Source: an uncultured Alphaproteobacteria bacterium (GTDB lineage Bacteria; Pseudomonadota; Alphaproteobacteria; Parvibaculales; Parvibaculaceae). From it: a stretch of DNA of 44,362 nt. This document shows, piece by piece, positions 26,174 through 34,288 of this stretch. The stretch lies in the NCBI GenBank assembly GCA_903889655.1, contig CAISYL010000221.1, forward strand, positions 1-44,362. The letters run 5' to 3'. The number at the start of each line of letters is the position of its first letter. The stretch's first letter is position 1. The notes under the pieces were generated by a model. It was not told the DNA's origin, searched no databases, and saw only the letters and a program-made list of their open reading frames with translations. A program made the translations under genes and the position numbers.

Positions 26174-26479
26174 TTAGTCCGTCATACCAAGTGCATGCAG
26201 ATAGAGTTCCAGGATGGCTTCCTGTTCCTGCCGCTCGGCCTTGTCCTGCTTGCGGAGGCGCACGACCTGGCGCAGCGTCTTGGTGTCGTAGCCGTTGGCT
26301 TTCGCCTCGGCATAGACTTCCTTGATGTCGGTGGCCGTCGCGGCCTTCTCCTCCTCGAGCCGCTCGATGCGCTCGACGATTGAGCGGAGCTGATCCTGCG
26401 CGAGCGAGGCATCTCCAGCTTTCGAGTTGTCGTGAGGCACCGCGCGCGGGTTCTCCGGACTTTCACCTTCACTCAACAT
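26174..26479 (-). CDS. gapR: GapR-family (DUF2312) nucleoid-associated protein
   Basis: The 101-residue protein has a polar N-terminus, a coiled-coil ([18 protein letters not shown]) and the hallmark C-terminus [20 protein letters not shown] followed by LYLHALGM. GapR of Caulobacter binds overtwisted A+T-rich DNA ahead of replication forks and helps topoisomerases. Plasmid copies are common in this group of bacteria. ATG 26479 is preceded by AGGAGAA; a longer reading start has no support. A plasmid copy beside a topoisomerase gene could help manage supercoils during replication. Confidence 0.92.
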   Translation of the reverse strand: MLSEGESPENPRAVPHDNSKAGDASLAQDQLRSIVERIERLEEEKAATATDIKEVYAEAKANGYDTKTLRQVVRLRKQDKAERQEQEAILELYLHALGMTD

Positions 26480-26811
26480 GCATTTCTCCTGTGTTCGATT
26501 AGCCGCCTTATATCGGCCACCCCCAAAAGCTGCGCTCGCTCGCCAGAACCCCAAGTGCGGCGGTCTATTATTTGTCGCCTCGATCAAAGAGAGGCCGAAG
26601 CCGCTGGCGCGGGAGACCGTCGGATAGTTTTAACCATTACAAGTTATGCGCGGTAATACGCACGATTACTTGCTCCAATTCCTAGAATTGCGGCACTTCC
26701 CGTGTATTTTACTTTCCAAATGAACGGTTTGAGGACATAAAGGACTTGCGATGGTTCCTTGCAAAGTCGTCCATTACTTTGTCCGCCGAGGTATAAAGCG
26801 AAGAGCTGAAC
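26480..26811. other. Intergenic region with divergent promoters expected
   Basis: This 332-base gap separates gapR (leftward) from a rightward operon. It becomes A+T-rich after about 26620. A TATAAA at 26792-26797 lies close to the next ATG, but no convincing -35 element stands at the right distance. I see no conserved RNA, no terminator and no repeat. Confidence 0.4.
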
Positions 26812-27273
26812 ATGATCGATTTGCGAAATGAGGCGATTGCCAAGTGGTTCGCGCTTCTGCCGCCCGATTTCCAGGAGGCGATCGGCGGCGAAACGCGAGG
26901 CGACGCGACCACATTGCAGACGCTTTCAACGCGAATCTCGACTTGCACGACGGGTCAAGAGATCGCGCTCGCTCGCGAGATCGCCGGCGAAGTAGCCTTC
27001 CTGGCGAGGGTGCAGAGAATTCGTTGGCTTGCCTGGCTCGCAGCCAACTGCACCCACAGGCAATTCGCCATGATGATGCACGAGCTGAACCGACTCGGCG
27101 TCGACGAAGAAGGTTCGGGTGAGGGCGGACTGTACGTTTTCCGTCAGGATTATCTCTGCGTCGCCACACTAGCCGCGCGCCGGGCCCTCCATCTTCAGTC
27201 TATTTCCGCGGCCTTGGCCGCCATCTCGGAAGCTGCTCAGCGCGTCGAGTCAGCTCCGGAGCTCCTTTCATAA
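26812..27273 (+). CDS. Unknown helical protein, first gene of an exported-protein operon
   Basis: A 153-residue protein, predicted all-helical, with a hydrophobic but not clearly membrane-spanning stretch near 70-80 (IRWLAWLAANCTHRQF). It has no signal peptide. The next gene begins 10 bases after its stop, so it is part of the same operon as two exported proteins and a topoisomerase. I do not recognise the family. A cytoplasmic chaperone or a transfer-regulating role would fit but is not shown. Confidence 0.55.
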   Translation: MIDLRNEAIAKWFALLPPDFQEAIGGETRGDATTLQTLSTRISTCTTGQEIALAREIAGEVAFLARVQRIRWLAWLAANCTHRQFAMMMHELNRLGVDEEGSGEGGLYVFRQDYLCVATLAARRALHLQSISAALAAISEAAQRVESAPELLS

Positions 27274-27283
27274 GGTGGTCGAT

Positions 27284-27793
27284 ATGCCCAAACTTACGCT
27301 TACCCTGCTGCTGTCTTGTTCATTTGTGGTCGCGAGCGCGGCGGATGCGGCAACTTCGTCCAGAGGAGATTGCCTCTCAGCTGTTCAGACGCAGCAGGAG
27401 GACATTCTTCGCCAGCACATCGACGACCAGGTCAACTTGGCCACGAACACTTATCCGAAGAAGTCCCAGAGCTTCAGCGACCTGTCTTGCCTCGATAACC
27501 TCATGAACTCGGGAATGGACATCTTCTTTTCGCCGCCAGGTCTCGGCGACCTCATGAGCAAGCTCAAGAGCTACGCCTGCAACGCGGTCGACTCTCAATA
27601 TAGCCAGCTGACCAGTTCGATTTCGAGCGGCGCGAATTCGTCGCTTTCGATCGGTGAAGTCGTGCCCGGTCTCAATCTGGGCTCCATCGGCGGCGGCTTC
27701 GGAACGACGCCGGGTTCGGGAACTTCATTCTCGAATGTGAGCGCCAATGCGAACAAGGTGACCAACGATTTCAACTCGATCCTCGGCAACTGA
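27284..27793 (+). CDS. Exported protein of unknown function (signal peptide)
   Basis: The 169-residue precursor begins MPKLTLTLLLSCSFVVASA with likely cleavage after ADA near residue 23. The mature part has three cysteines (GDCL, LSCLD, YACNAV), an amphipathic middle and a Gly/Ser-rich end (SIGGGFGTTPGSG). ATG 27284 follows AAGGTGG; an in-frame GTG at 27275 is an alternative. The following gene also encodes an exported protein, 13 bases on. Such pairs occur in conjugation loci as periplasmic or pilus-tip parts (VirB5-like), but I see no decisive motif. Confidence 0.65.
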   Translation: MPKLTLTLLLSCSFVVASAADAATSSRGDCLSAVQTQQEDILRQHIDDQVNLATNTYPKKSQSFSDLSCLDNLMNSGMDIFFSPPGLGDLMSKLKSYACNAVDSQYSQLTSSISSGANSSLSIGEVVPGLNLGSIGGGFGTTPGSGTSFSNVSANANKVTNDFNSILGN

Positions 27794-27806
27794 AGGAACA
27801 CCCATC

Positions 27807-28937
27807 ATGAACTTCGCCCGTAAAGGCCTTTCAGTCGCCCTCCTCGCCGCGGCTTCGTCCCTCTCCATGTCGCAGGCCCTCGCGAACGACTACGATTATG
27901 GGTTCGAACAACAGAAGACACAGGAGATCAACGCCAACACCAGCAGCGTGGTCTCCGCCGCCGAGGACGCGATCGTTCAAGCATTGAAGCTCGCCACCGG
28001 TCAGCTGTCGGGAAATCTCAATCAGCAGACGGCCGCCGACACGAAGGTGGCCGACGCCCAGGACGACCAGGAGACCAAGCGGCGCATCGAGGATGCGAAG
28101 TATCAGGCCACCCGCGAAGCAATGCCCACGGTGTCGCGCTGCATCAGCACCACGTCGGCGATCACTGCCGCGCCCCTCGAGACCAACGCCGGGGCCGTGC
28201 GCACTGCTGTTTCGCAGCAGCTCGTGAACTGGGATCTTGGGGCAGGTAACGTCCAGCGGGCGGAGGCCGCCCGGCGGCAGGTGGCCGCGCATTGCGGCAA
28301 GTTTTCAACAGCGGCCGACGTTCAGGCTGGTCTTTGCTCAAGTGCGACCGCATCGTCCGATCTCGCTTATGCGGACGTCGATGCCAGTCGATCGCTTTTC
28401 GCCGCCGAGACGTTGCCCGCCGACAACGCGGAGGCATCGAACCTTCTGATCACCAATATTGTTGGATCTGACCCTTGGCGAGCGATCCCCTCAGACCAGG
28501 CGTCCACTGTTGAAGGTCGCGCCGAAATCGCCAAGCGCAACCAGATTGTCGCGAAGCGGTCGGTCGCGACGGAGGCGCTTTCCTACCTCCGCAGCAACAA
28601 GGAGGCGATGGAATCGACCGAGCTCACGAATTGGGCGAACGCTCGGGCCGCCGCCACCGGACTGCAGCGCGGCGACAGCAGCGAAAGCTTGAGCGTTGAC
28701 GGTCACATCGAACTGCAATCTCGCTCTTGGTTCTTCGATCAGGATTGGCTCAAAAGCCTTCAGGACAAGCCCATGGACGCCAAGGTCGCCGATCTGGCCG
28801 ATATGCAGGCTTTCCAAGTTTATCAGAACTTCAAGAACTATCAGCTTCTTGAGCGGATCACGTCCATTCTCGCAACCTCGCTTGCGATCACCGTGGATCA
28901 GGAGAAGGCGCGCGTCATCAATGTGGCAGCCAACTGA
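27807..28937 (+). CDS. Exported helical protein, probable conjugation accessory
   Basis: The 376-residue precursor has a clear signal peptide (residues 1-26, ending ALA before NDYDYG). The mature protein is helix-rich with heptad-like stretches (EDAIVQALKLATGQL, ETKRRIEDAKYQATRE) and three conserved-looking Cys residues (SRCIS, AHCGKF, GLCSS). This architecture is seen in TrbJ/VirB5-like and TraW-type periplasmic transfer proteins, yet I cannot name the family with certainty. It lies between another exported protein and a type IA topoisomerase gene that starts seven bases after its stop. Confidence 0.65.
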   Translation: MNFARKGLSVALLAAASSLSMSQALANDYDYGFEQQKTQEINANTSSVVSAAEDAIVQALKLATGQLSGNLNQQTAADTKVADAQDDQETKRRIEDAKYQATREAMPTVSRCISTTSAITAAPLETNAGAVRTAVSQQLVNWDLGAGNVQRAEAARRQVAAHCGKFSTAADVQAGLCSSATASSDLAYADVDASRSLFAAETLPADNAEASNLLITNIVGSDPWRAIPSDQASTVEGRAEIAKRNQIVAKRSVATEALSYLRSNKEAMESTELTNWANARAAATGLQRGDSSESLSVDGHIELQSRSWFFDQDWLKSLQDKPMDAKVADLADMQAFQVYQNFKNYQLLERITSILATSLAITVDQEKARVINVAAN

Positions 28938-28943
28938 TCCTAG

Positions 28944-30560
28944 ATGGGCGACACGATCTTCATCATAGAAGCACCAGGAAAGCGTGAGAAGCTTGAGGCG
29001 ATACTGAGTGAGATGGGTCAGAACGCACGAGTGTTCGCGACCAAGGGCCACCTCTTCGAGCTTCCACCCATCCTGTCGGCGCCCGCCATCGACGTTCGAT
29101 TTCGCGAGATAGCACGAGCGCCCCGTGACAAGGATCGTCTCGACCAATTGCTGGCTGCGGCTCGAGAGGCAAAGCAGGTAGTCATTGCGACGGACGCCGA
29201 CAGCGAGGGCGACGTCATCGCCTGGGATGTTGCGGAAGCCATCGCATCATTTTGCCCTCGCCCTCTTCGGATGCGGCTTCGAGGTTTGGATGCCGCGTCG
29301 GTTTCATCGGCGCTGGCATCGGCGACAGAAGTTCGCAAAGACGACGCCATCCCTGGCAGAACCCGAGCGATCATCGATCGCCTCATCGGCCAAACGTTCT
29401 CGCAGAACGGAATTGCAGTCGGCCGCGTCAGCACGGCCCTGCTGGGGGTCGTCGCCGGCCATCGTCCATCGCCTTACAAGCTCGTCCTGGCGGCGCCGGA
29501 CAAAGATGGCGGCCGGCCGTGGCGGGCGGAAACTCACGTCCGTTCGCCGCTTACACTCGATGTCTGTCGAAAAATTGCCGACCTCGATCTCCCGCCACTT
29601 TCATTTCAGCAAAGGACCGGGCGGTCCCGCCTTGCGGCGAATCTGGGAGACATCCTCGTTCGTTCGAGTGACCAACTTGGTCTGTCTCCCCGCGAAGCTG
29701 ACCGCAGTATGCAGAAACTCTACGAGACTGGCGTAATGTCCTATCCGCGCGCCGGTGCCCGAGGAGTCAGCAACTTCGTTTCCCAGTATCTGGATGAAAT
29801 GGCGAAAAGTCAGGGATTGACGACTTCGTCGGACGGCCTTTGCACGAAGAGGGAAGAAGACGTGCATGACGCCCCCTTCCCTCTCCATCCGGTGGATGCC
29901 AAACGTGATCCTTCAAAACTCGGCACAGACGACGCTGTCGCAACCCTCGTTACGCGAGGGCTCTTCGCGGCGATGAGCGACACCGAGAAAGAGCTGGGCA
30001 TTGGCGGCATCCTCACTCCATTTTTGATTGAGGCGGGCTTTTCCAAGGAGATTGCCGATTTCATCGCGTCGCTGGAATGGTCCCGCGAAACTGGTCCTCG
30101 ATATCCAGGGCAAAATTCTTGGGCTTCGTCCGAGGTCGTCCGACGTCGCCCAGACGCCGCATTGCTCGAGGCCGCCGTCGACATGGGACTCGGCAGGCCC
30201 TCGACATGGGCAAATCACATCGAGACCTTCATGAGCCGCGGTCTTGTCGACGATGACCTGCATCCCACGGAAAAGGGCCGTGCGTGGATAAACTCCAGTC
30301 CTCGCGAACTTCTCAACCCGGCGACGTCAATTGCAATCGAGAGGGTCTGCGATTCAGCCCGACCGGTTACCGTGGACGCCACGCGAGAGCCATGGGAGCT
30401 GTTGGCGGCCGAAATTGTGCATGCCCTCCCCGAAGCGCTGAAGAAGCCAATCCTGGATCTTGTCGCATGCACTCCGCAGCATATGCCGGTGGCCAGCGAA
30501 GCCGCTCGACGGGTCGAGTCAACCGCACACCGATTTGAGAGCCTTCGCCGGAAGAGCTGA
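28944..30560 (+). CDS. Compact type IA DNA topoisomerase
   Basis: The 538-residue protein has an N-terminal TOPRIM domain with the catalytic Glu in IIEAPGKREKL (residue 9) and the acidic motif TDADSEGDVIAWDV at 83-96, where the usual form is TDPDREGEAIAWH. The active-site Tyr is likely Y267 in GVMSYPRAGAR. The region PLHPVDAKRDPS stands for the usual His-Glu-Ala-Ile-Arg-Pro. No C-terminal zinc fingers are present. Plasmid topoisomerases of this kind relax or decatenate DNA in replication and transfer. It is the last gene of a four-gene operon. The altered motif positions leave some doubt about catalytic vigour. Confidence 0.85.
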   Translation: MGDTIFIIEAPGKREKLEAILSEMGQNARVFATKGHLFELPPILSAPAIDVRFREIARAPRDKDRLDQLLAAAREAKQVVIATDADSEGDVIAWDVAEAIASFCPRPLRMRLRGLDAASVSSALASATEVRKDDAIPGRTRAIIDRLIGQTFSQNGIAVGRVSTALLGVVAGHRPSPYKLVLAAPDKDGGRPWRAETHVRSPLTLDVCRKIADLDLPPLSFQQRTGRSRLAANLGDILVRSSDQLGLSPREADRSMQKLYETGVMSYPRAGARGVSNFVSQYLDEMAKSQGLTTSSDGLCTKREEDVHDAPFPLHPVDAKRDPSKLGTDDAVATLVTRGLFAAMSDTEKELGIGGILTPFLIEAGFSKEIADFIASLEWSRETGPRYPGQNSWASSEVVRRRPDAALLEAAVDMGLGRPSTWANHIETFMSRGLVDDDLHPTEKGRAWINSSPRELLNPATSIAIERVCDSARPVTVDATREPWELLAAEIVHALPEALKKPILDLVACTPQHMPVASEAARRVESTAHRFESLRRKS

Positions 30561-30615
30561 TCGATGCGCCCTCAAGCATCGCATTCTGCAGATGAGCTTT
30601 CTCGTCAACGACAGA

Positions 30616-31917
30616 TCATCCTTTGATCCGTGCGCGCGTCAGGTCATGGACGAGCTTGATCATCTCCTGAAGATGTCCATCGCCTTCGACGCTCGACCAC
30701 GGCTCAACAAGAGCCCCGTGCATCACCGAGTTTCGTATCCGGCTCCAGGTTATGACATGGGCCGGATTCACGGCGCCGTCGGCTCCGAGAGTTCGCATAA
30801 AACTGAGCGCACTACGTTTGCTGATCATTCCGAGGTTGGAAAGCATCCGCTCTCTCAGTTTAGCATCCCCGTCCCACCCCTTGATGTGGGTCTTCATCGA
30901 ATCGAGCGAGGCGTCACCGTATTCGGATTCTCGATCAGCGCCGTTCATGAGGTCGTTGACGATGGACTCGGCGGCGCTCGCCAAAGACAGGGTGAGAATC
31001 CATCGTGATCCACTCAAGGCCTGCGAGAGCTCTTCGTAAAGCCGCGTAATCGGGTTCGCGTCGAACTTGCCCGCCTTGACGATGAAGGTCAGAATATCGG
31101 AGTACAATCTCCAGAAGTCTTCCGTCCGGCCGGCCCCGATCGCAGCGGGATGCAACAGGCCGACAACCGACGCGACCTTTCGTTGCGGTGAAGGTCGTAG
31201 AGACACTTGTGCCTTGCCATCTCCGAAGTTGCGAGCAACAAGGCGCGGATAGACGGGGACGCCGAGCAGTATGCGCAACGGCTCGGTGAGCCAGTTTTCG
31301 GCGTAAGGATGTCTCAGCTCTTCACTGCAGTTGCCGGTGATCCAAAGCGCTTGTCTGGCGGGATCCAGGTCGAACGAGATGGTGGTGCCGAGCACGTTCA
31401 GTTTGTGTTGGCATAAAGCGCCGCTGGACGAAACCTCTTGATCTCCAACATATGATTTCGTCGTCAGTTTCCCGGTCATAGGCAGGGCGACGGGCGGGAT
31501 CAATAGAAGTTCGACGCCGCAGCTCTTGGAAACCCAGTGACCGGTTGCGATCGTCATCAAGGATTCGATTTCTCCGGTGAGCGGCCATCCCCTGTCGTGA
31601 TCAACTGAAAAATTGAGGTTCGTGACGTAGCCACCCAACCACTCCACACCGCGATAGTCGGTCGCCTTCAGGCGAAACCGCTTAATGTGGTCGTAGGGAT
31701 CGGCCTTACTCTCGCGGTATTTTCTGAGCGCTAGCTCGGCATCCCTTGGCGTACCGTGCATGAAAAAGCGGATCTCGGTCTCGCTGCTTATTTCGATCCT
31801 GCCAGGACCGGTGAAGATGTCTCGCTCATCGTCCCGACCGAGGAGTTCCATCCCAGGACATTCTATCGTCCTGGGAGCGTCTCCTAGGTACCGCCTCCAG
31901 TGATCGAGCGTGCGCAA
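30616..31917 (-). CDS. Putative HEPN-domain protein (ApeA-like), candidate defence RNase
   Basis: The 433-residue protein has a beta-rich N-terminal part (FTGPGRIEISSETEIRFF, VEWLGGYVTNLNF) and a helical C-terminal part. Near the end RIRNSVMHG gives the HEPN motif R-N-x3-H at about residues 395-400, the usual catalytic signature of HEPN RNases. The arrangement resembles abortive-infection ApeA proteins, which have an N-terminal beta domain plus a HEPN domain. It is a single minus-strand gene between the topoisomerase operon and a repeat-rich region, with no evident partner. The family call is an inference from the motif and layout. Confidence 0.55.
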   Translation of the reverse strand: MRTLDHWRRYLGDAPRTIECPGMELLGRDDERDIFTGPGRIEISSETEIRFFMHGTPRDAELALRKYRESKADPYDHIKRFRLKATDYRGVEWLGGYVTNLNFSVDHDRGWPLTGEIESLMTIATGHWVSKSCGVELLLIPPVALPMTGKLTTKSYVGDQEVSSSGALCQHKLNVLGTTISFDLDPARQALWITGNCSEELRHPYAENWLTEPLRILLGVPVYPRLVARNFGDGKAQVSLRPSPQRKVASVVGLLHPAAIGAGRTEDFWRLYSDILTFIVKAGKFDANPITRLYEELSQALSGSRWILTLSLASAAESIVNDLMNGADRESEYGDASLDSMKTHIKGWDGDAKLRERMLSNLGMISKRSALSFMRTLGADGAVNPAHVITWSRIRNSVMHGALVEPWSSVEGDGHLQEMIKLVHDLTRARIKG

Positions 31918-31980
31918 TTTGCTTCTCCCGAGAAGGTCCTCACCAAAGACCCGTGGCCCTCTTCGACGCTAAGAGGAAAC

Positions 31981-32084
31981 GCATGAGGCGCGACTGGCGC
32001 CGGCGACCGTGAGGCATAAGTTGCGACTGAGGTGCACCATAAACTGCGACTGGCTTCAAACGATGCACCATAAACTGCGACTGG
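31981..32084 (+). repeat. Left repeat array with CATAAACTGCGACTGG units
   Basis: Two identical copies of CCATAAACTGCGACTGG (32037-32053 and 32068-32084), one variant GCATAAGTTGCGACTG (32014-32029) and one weaker copy (31981-31997) stand in direct order. Both exact copies are preceded by TGCA. They are matched by five opposite-strand copies at 32473-32623. Confidence 0.75.
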
Positions 32085-32190
32085 CACCTCATTGTGAGGC
32101 TTCTGGGACGGGACGGCGAAGGGTGACAGCCGGCCTACGGATTTTCGACTTCGCGCAAGAAGCAATCTCGCGTGCGCATTCCGAATAAGG

Positions 32191-32290
32191 TACAATTGCT
32201 CTTGTCACGTCGCTTGTGTCAGAAGCGCACGTGTCCGACCCTACGGGTCACACCGCTCGGCAGTTACAGCTGTCGGGCGGTTTGTTTTTT
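32191..32290 (+). ncRNA. Possible small RNA between the inverted repeat arrays
   Basis: A TACAAT -10-like element (32191-32196) and, about 55 bases on, a strong Rho-independent terminator bracket a non-coding stretch of about 85 bases that includes a small hairpin (GACCC...GGGTC near 32237-32249). No open frame of note covers it. The -35 region is weak. A counter-transcribed or antisense control RNA would fit a replication locus, but this is inferred from layout only. Confidence 0.35.
32253..32290 (+). terminator. Strong Rho-independent terminator
   Basis: An 11-pair stem (CCGCTCGGCAG at 32253-32263 with CTGTCGGGCGG at 32270-32280, two G-T pairs) with a six-base loop is followed by TTTGTTTTTT. 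No protein gene on the + strand ends just before it, so it must serve a short transcript or block read-through. Confidence 0.85.
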
Positions 32291-32472
32291 GTGGCCCCAG
32301 AAATCGCCCCACCTCTGTCTCTGACATATGCTGAACGCGGATAGCGCTCTGCCGGAAGCGTCCGCGCCGGCTACCCGAGAAGGTGGTGTGTTGGGCGCCT
32401 TGCCATCGCCCCCCCAGACGGAAGACCACCGGGAAGCCAAGAGGTTGAGATGGACCTCTTCGCATCCGACCG

Positions 32473-32623
32473 CAGTCGCACCTTATGCTCTCTTTTTTGC
32501 GTTTCCAGTCGCAGCTTATGGTCGATTTTCTGCTCGTAGTCGCAGCTTATGGTCGATCTCATGAACGCAGTCGCAGCTTATGCTGCGCCTCTGGCCATAT
32601 CGTGCGCCAGTCGCAGCTTATGC
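32473..32623 (-). repeat. Right repeat array, opposite orientation (five copies)
   Basis: Five copies of CAGTCGCAGCTTATG-type units start at 32473, 32506, 32537, 32568 and 32608, nearly all about 31-33 bases apart (three helical turns). They are the reverse complement of the left array with one consistent change (GCTTATG for GTTTATG). Regular phasing suggests cooperative protein binding to one face of the DNA. Confidence 0.78.
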
Positions 32624-32791
32624 GTTCCGTCGCATTCACTTTGACTCACACAAAAAGGATAGAGCCCGGCCAGCCTAGGGTGAAACTTTCGGGTTACCGC
32701 TTCATTGGAAGCTAACTTGTAATTAGCTTCACCTGATCTTACGTTTGGACAGGTATAGCAAGCGCCGAATCACTGATCCAGCGGGTATCAT

Positions 32792-33934
32792 ATGGCCGGA
32801 AAACATGAACAAATACAAGCCGTTGAGGTGGCCGCGCTGGCATTGGGCCGATTGCGAGCCCAAGCGGAAAACTACCCTCTCCGTTCTGCGTTCGAATTTC
32901 GCCGGAAATTGGTCGAATGCGTCGCGTCGGCGTCGCTGGAAGGCCGAATGACAGACCTGTTCACCGTGCTCGGGACGGTGGCCGGATTGCCCATACGACG
33001 GCAGCGGGACTTCGGCGGCCTATCGCTTGCGCTCGATATTTTTGCGGGCCTCGAAGATGTCGACCGAGACGATCATCCGAAAGGCCTTCAGCGGGACGTA
33101 GCGACCCTGGCGGCCGGCTTTAAGAGTGAGGGCGGGAACCTCCTCAAGCTGGCGGAATTCGTCTCTGACCTTCAGAACGATGACGCGATCGGGCCGGCTG
33201 GGCGGGCGCTGGCATGCCGAATCCTTGCTGGGCCGCAGTATCTAAACGGGTTCTTGCTCTCCGTTTCAGAGGGGCTGAAGGGGGCGCCCGGATATCGCTC
33301 CATATCAGAACCCTCTGATCGGGCTGTGCACGTCCTCAGGCGCTTCGCGCGCGCCGCAGATACCAGCCGAGCGGCCCTCTCGGCCTTCCAGCAGGAGCGG
33401 GATCTGTGGTTGACCAAGACGGCCTATACAGCGGAACGAGATGCTTCCGGACAGATCGTGTACGGGCAAAAGAGACGCAGCAATTCGAAGCTGCCGCGGC
33501 TGGTGGATCTGATGCTCACGATCAACGTGCTCACGGCGTCGCAAGTTGCCCGGCTTCTCGGCATCTCCCCTCGGGGGGCTACGGACCTTCTCAAGGAGCT
33601 CGCTGACCTCGATCTTGTGGTGGAGGTGACTCACCGGAGCAACTGGCGGGCTCATGTTTCAAGGGAATTCGCCAAAGGAAACCTTGACGCCCTAAGCCCG
33701 CAAAAGCGATCCAGGAGCGGCCGCCGGCTGGCGGCCGCTGCTCGGTTGGAAGTAGCCGCGCTTGCCGGAATGACAGCAAAGGCGCCCTCCCCTACTTCGG
33801 AACAGGATGCCAAAACGCCGGTGATCGAGGTGGATGAGGAGGCAGAAAACGTGGTCGTGGACGGCGATATCGAAGATCTAGTGCGCTCCATCAACGATGC
33901 TATAGCGCGCAGCACCAAGGTTTTGGATCGTTGA
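32792..33934 (+). CDS. DUF1612 / RHE_PE00001-family DNA-binding protein
   Basis: The 380-residue protein matches the RHE_PE00001-type proteins of rhizobial plasmids, which join a DUF1612 region (FEFRRKLVECVASASLEGRM near residue 26, then a helical middle) to a C-terminal helix-turn-helix. The HTH is seen at about 247-275, LTASQVARLLGISPRGATDLL. The tail is acidic and polar. The family's function is unknown; these genes often lie beside plasmid replication or partition genes. Here it lies between a double repeat array and the TGCTAGCA centromere-like sites, so it is the natural candidate to bind one of them. The ribosome-binding site is weak. Confidence 0.78.
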   Translation: MAGKHEQIQAVEVAALALGRLRAQAENYPLRSAFEFRRKLVECVASASLEGRMTDLFTVLGTVAGLPIRRQRDFGGLSLALDIFAGLEDVDRDDHPKGLQRDVATLAAGFKSEGGNLLKLAEFVSDLQNDDAIGPAGRALACRILAGPQYLNGFLLSVSEGLKGAPGYRSISEPSDRAVHVLRRFARAADTSRAALSAFQQERDLWLTKTAYTAERDASGQIVYGQKRRSNSKLPRLVDLMLTINVLTASQVARLLGISPRGATDLLKELADLDLVVEVTHRSNWRAHVSREFAKGNLDALSPQKRSRSGRRLAAAARLEVAALAGMTAKAPSPTSEQDAKTPVIEVDEEAENVVVDGDIEDLVRSINDAIARSTKVLDR

Positions 33935-33976
33935 AAAATGTCTGTAATACCAATGGGTTGCGGCCAGATAGGCGCG

Positions 33977-34252
33977 TTAATGCTAGCATTAACTGCTTAT
34001 TATTGCTGTCATCTTACTAGCATTATGCAGACGATTGGCAAGACTGTCTGCTAGCATTATTATTTCTGCACCAGCTCCGACGAGTTCGAATTTCCCATGC
34101 GCGAGGCGTCCTCGCAGATTCTCACATGCTTCCTTTATGCTAGCAGCCAATTACCACCGGAACTTATTCTTAATGCTAGCAGGTATATTCATTTATCTGT
34201 GACAATTGTGCTAGCAGATACACTTGATTTCCGCCGCGAGTTAATGCTAGCA
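33977..34252. repeat. Centromere-like array of seven TGCTAGCA sites (candidate parC/parS)
   Basis: TGCTAGCA palindromes start at 33981, 34049, 34138, 34174, 34209 and 34245, with a one-mismatch copy (TACTAGCA) at 34015. Within the two groups the spacing is 34-36 bases, with 89 bases between groups. The first site extends to a perfect 16-base palindrome, TTAATGCTAGCATTAA. The array fills the A+T-rich region just before parA, the usual place for the centromere and operator of type Ib partition systems. Confidence 0.82.
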
Positions 34253-34288
34253 CTTAGTTGGTTCTGAGATTCACCTGTGGGGACGAGT

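Noticed and set aside
26812-26812. TATAAA at 26792 as a defined promoter
   Set aside because: No -35 element at a suitable distance and it would leave almost no leader, so no promoter was annotated.
32328-32564. Open frame of 78 codons between the second repeat arrays
   Set aside because: It runs through the repeat units, has no ribosome-binding site and an atypical composition; more likely chance.
31918-32700. Degenerate IS21-family insertion
   Set aside because: Inverted multi-repeats fit IS21 ends, but I see no istA/istB remnants or target duplication; kept only as an alternative explanation.
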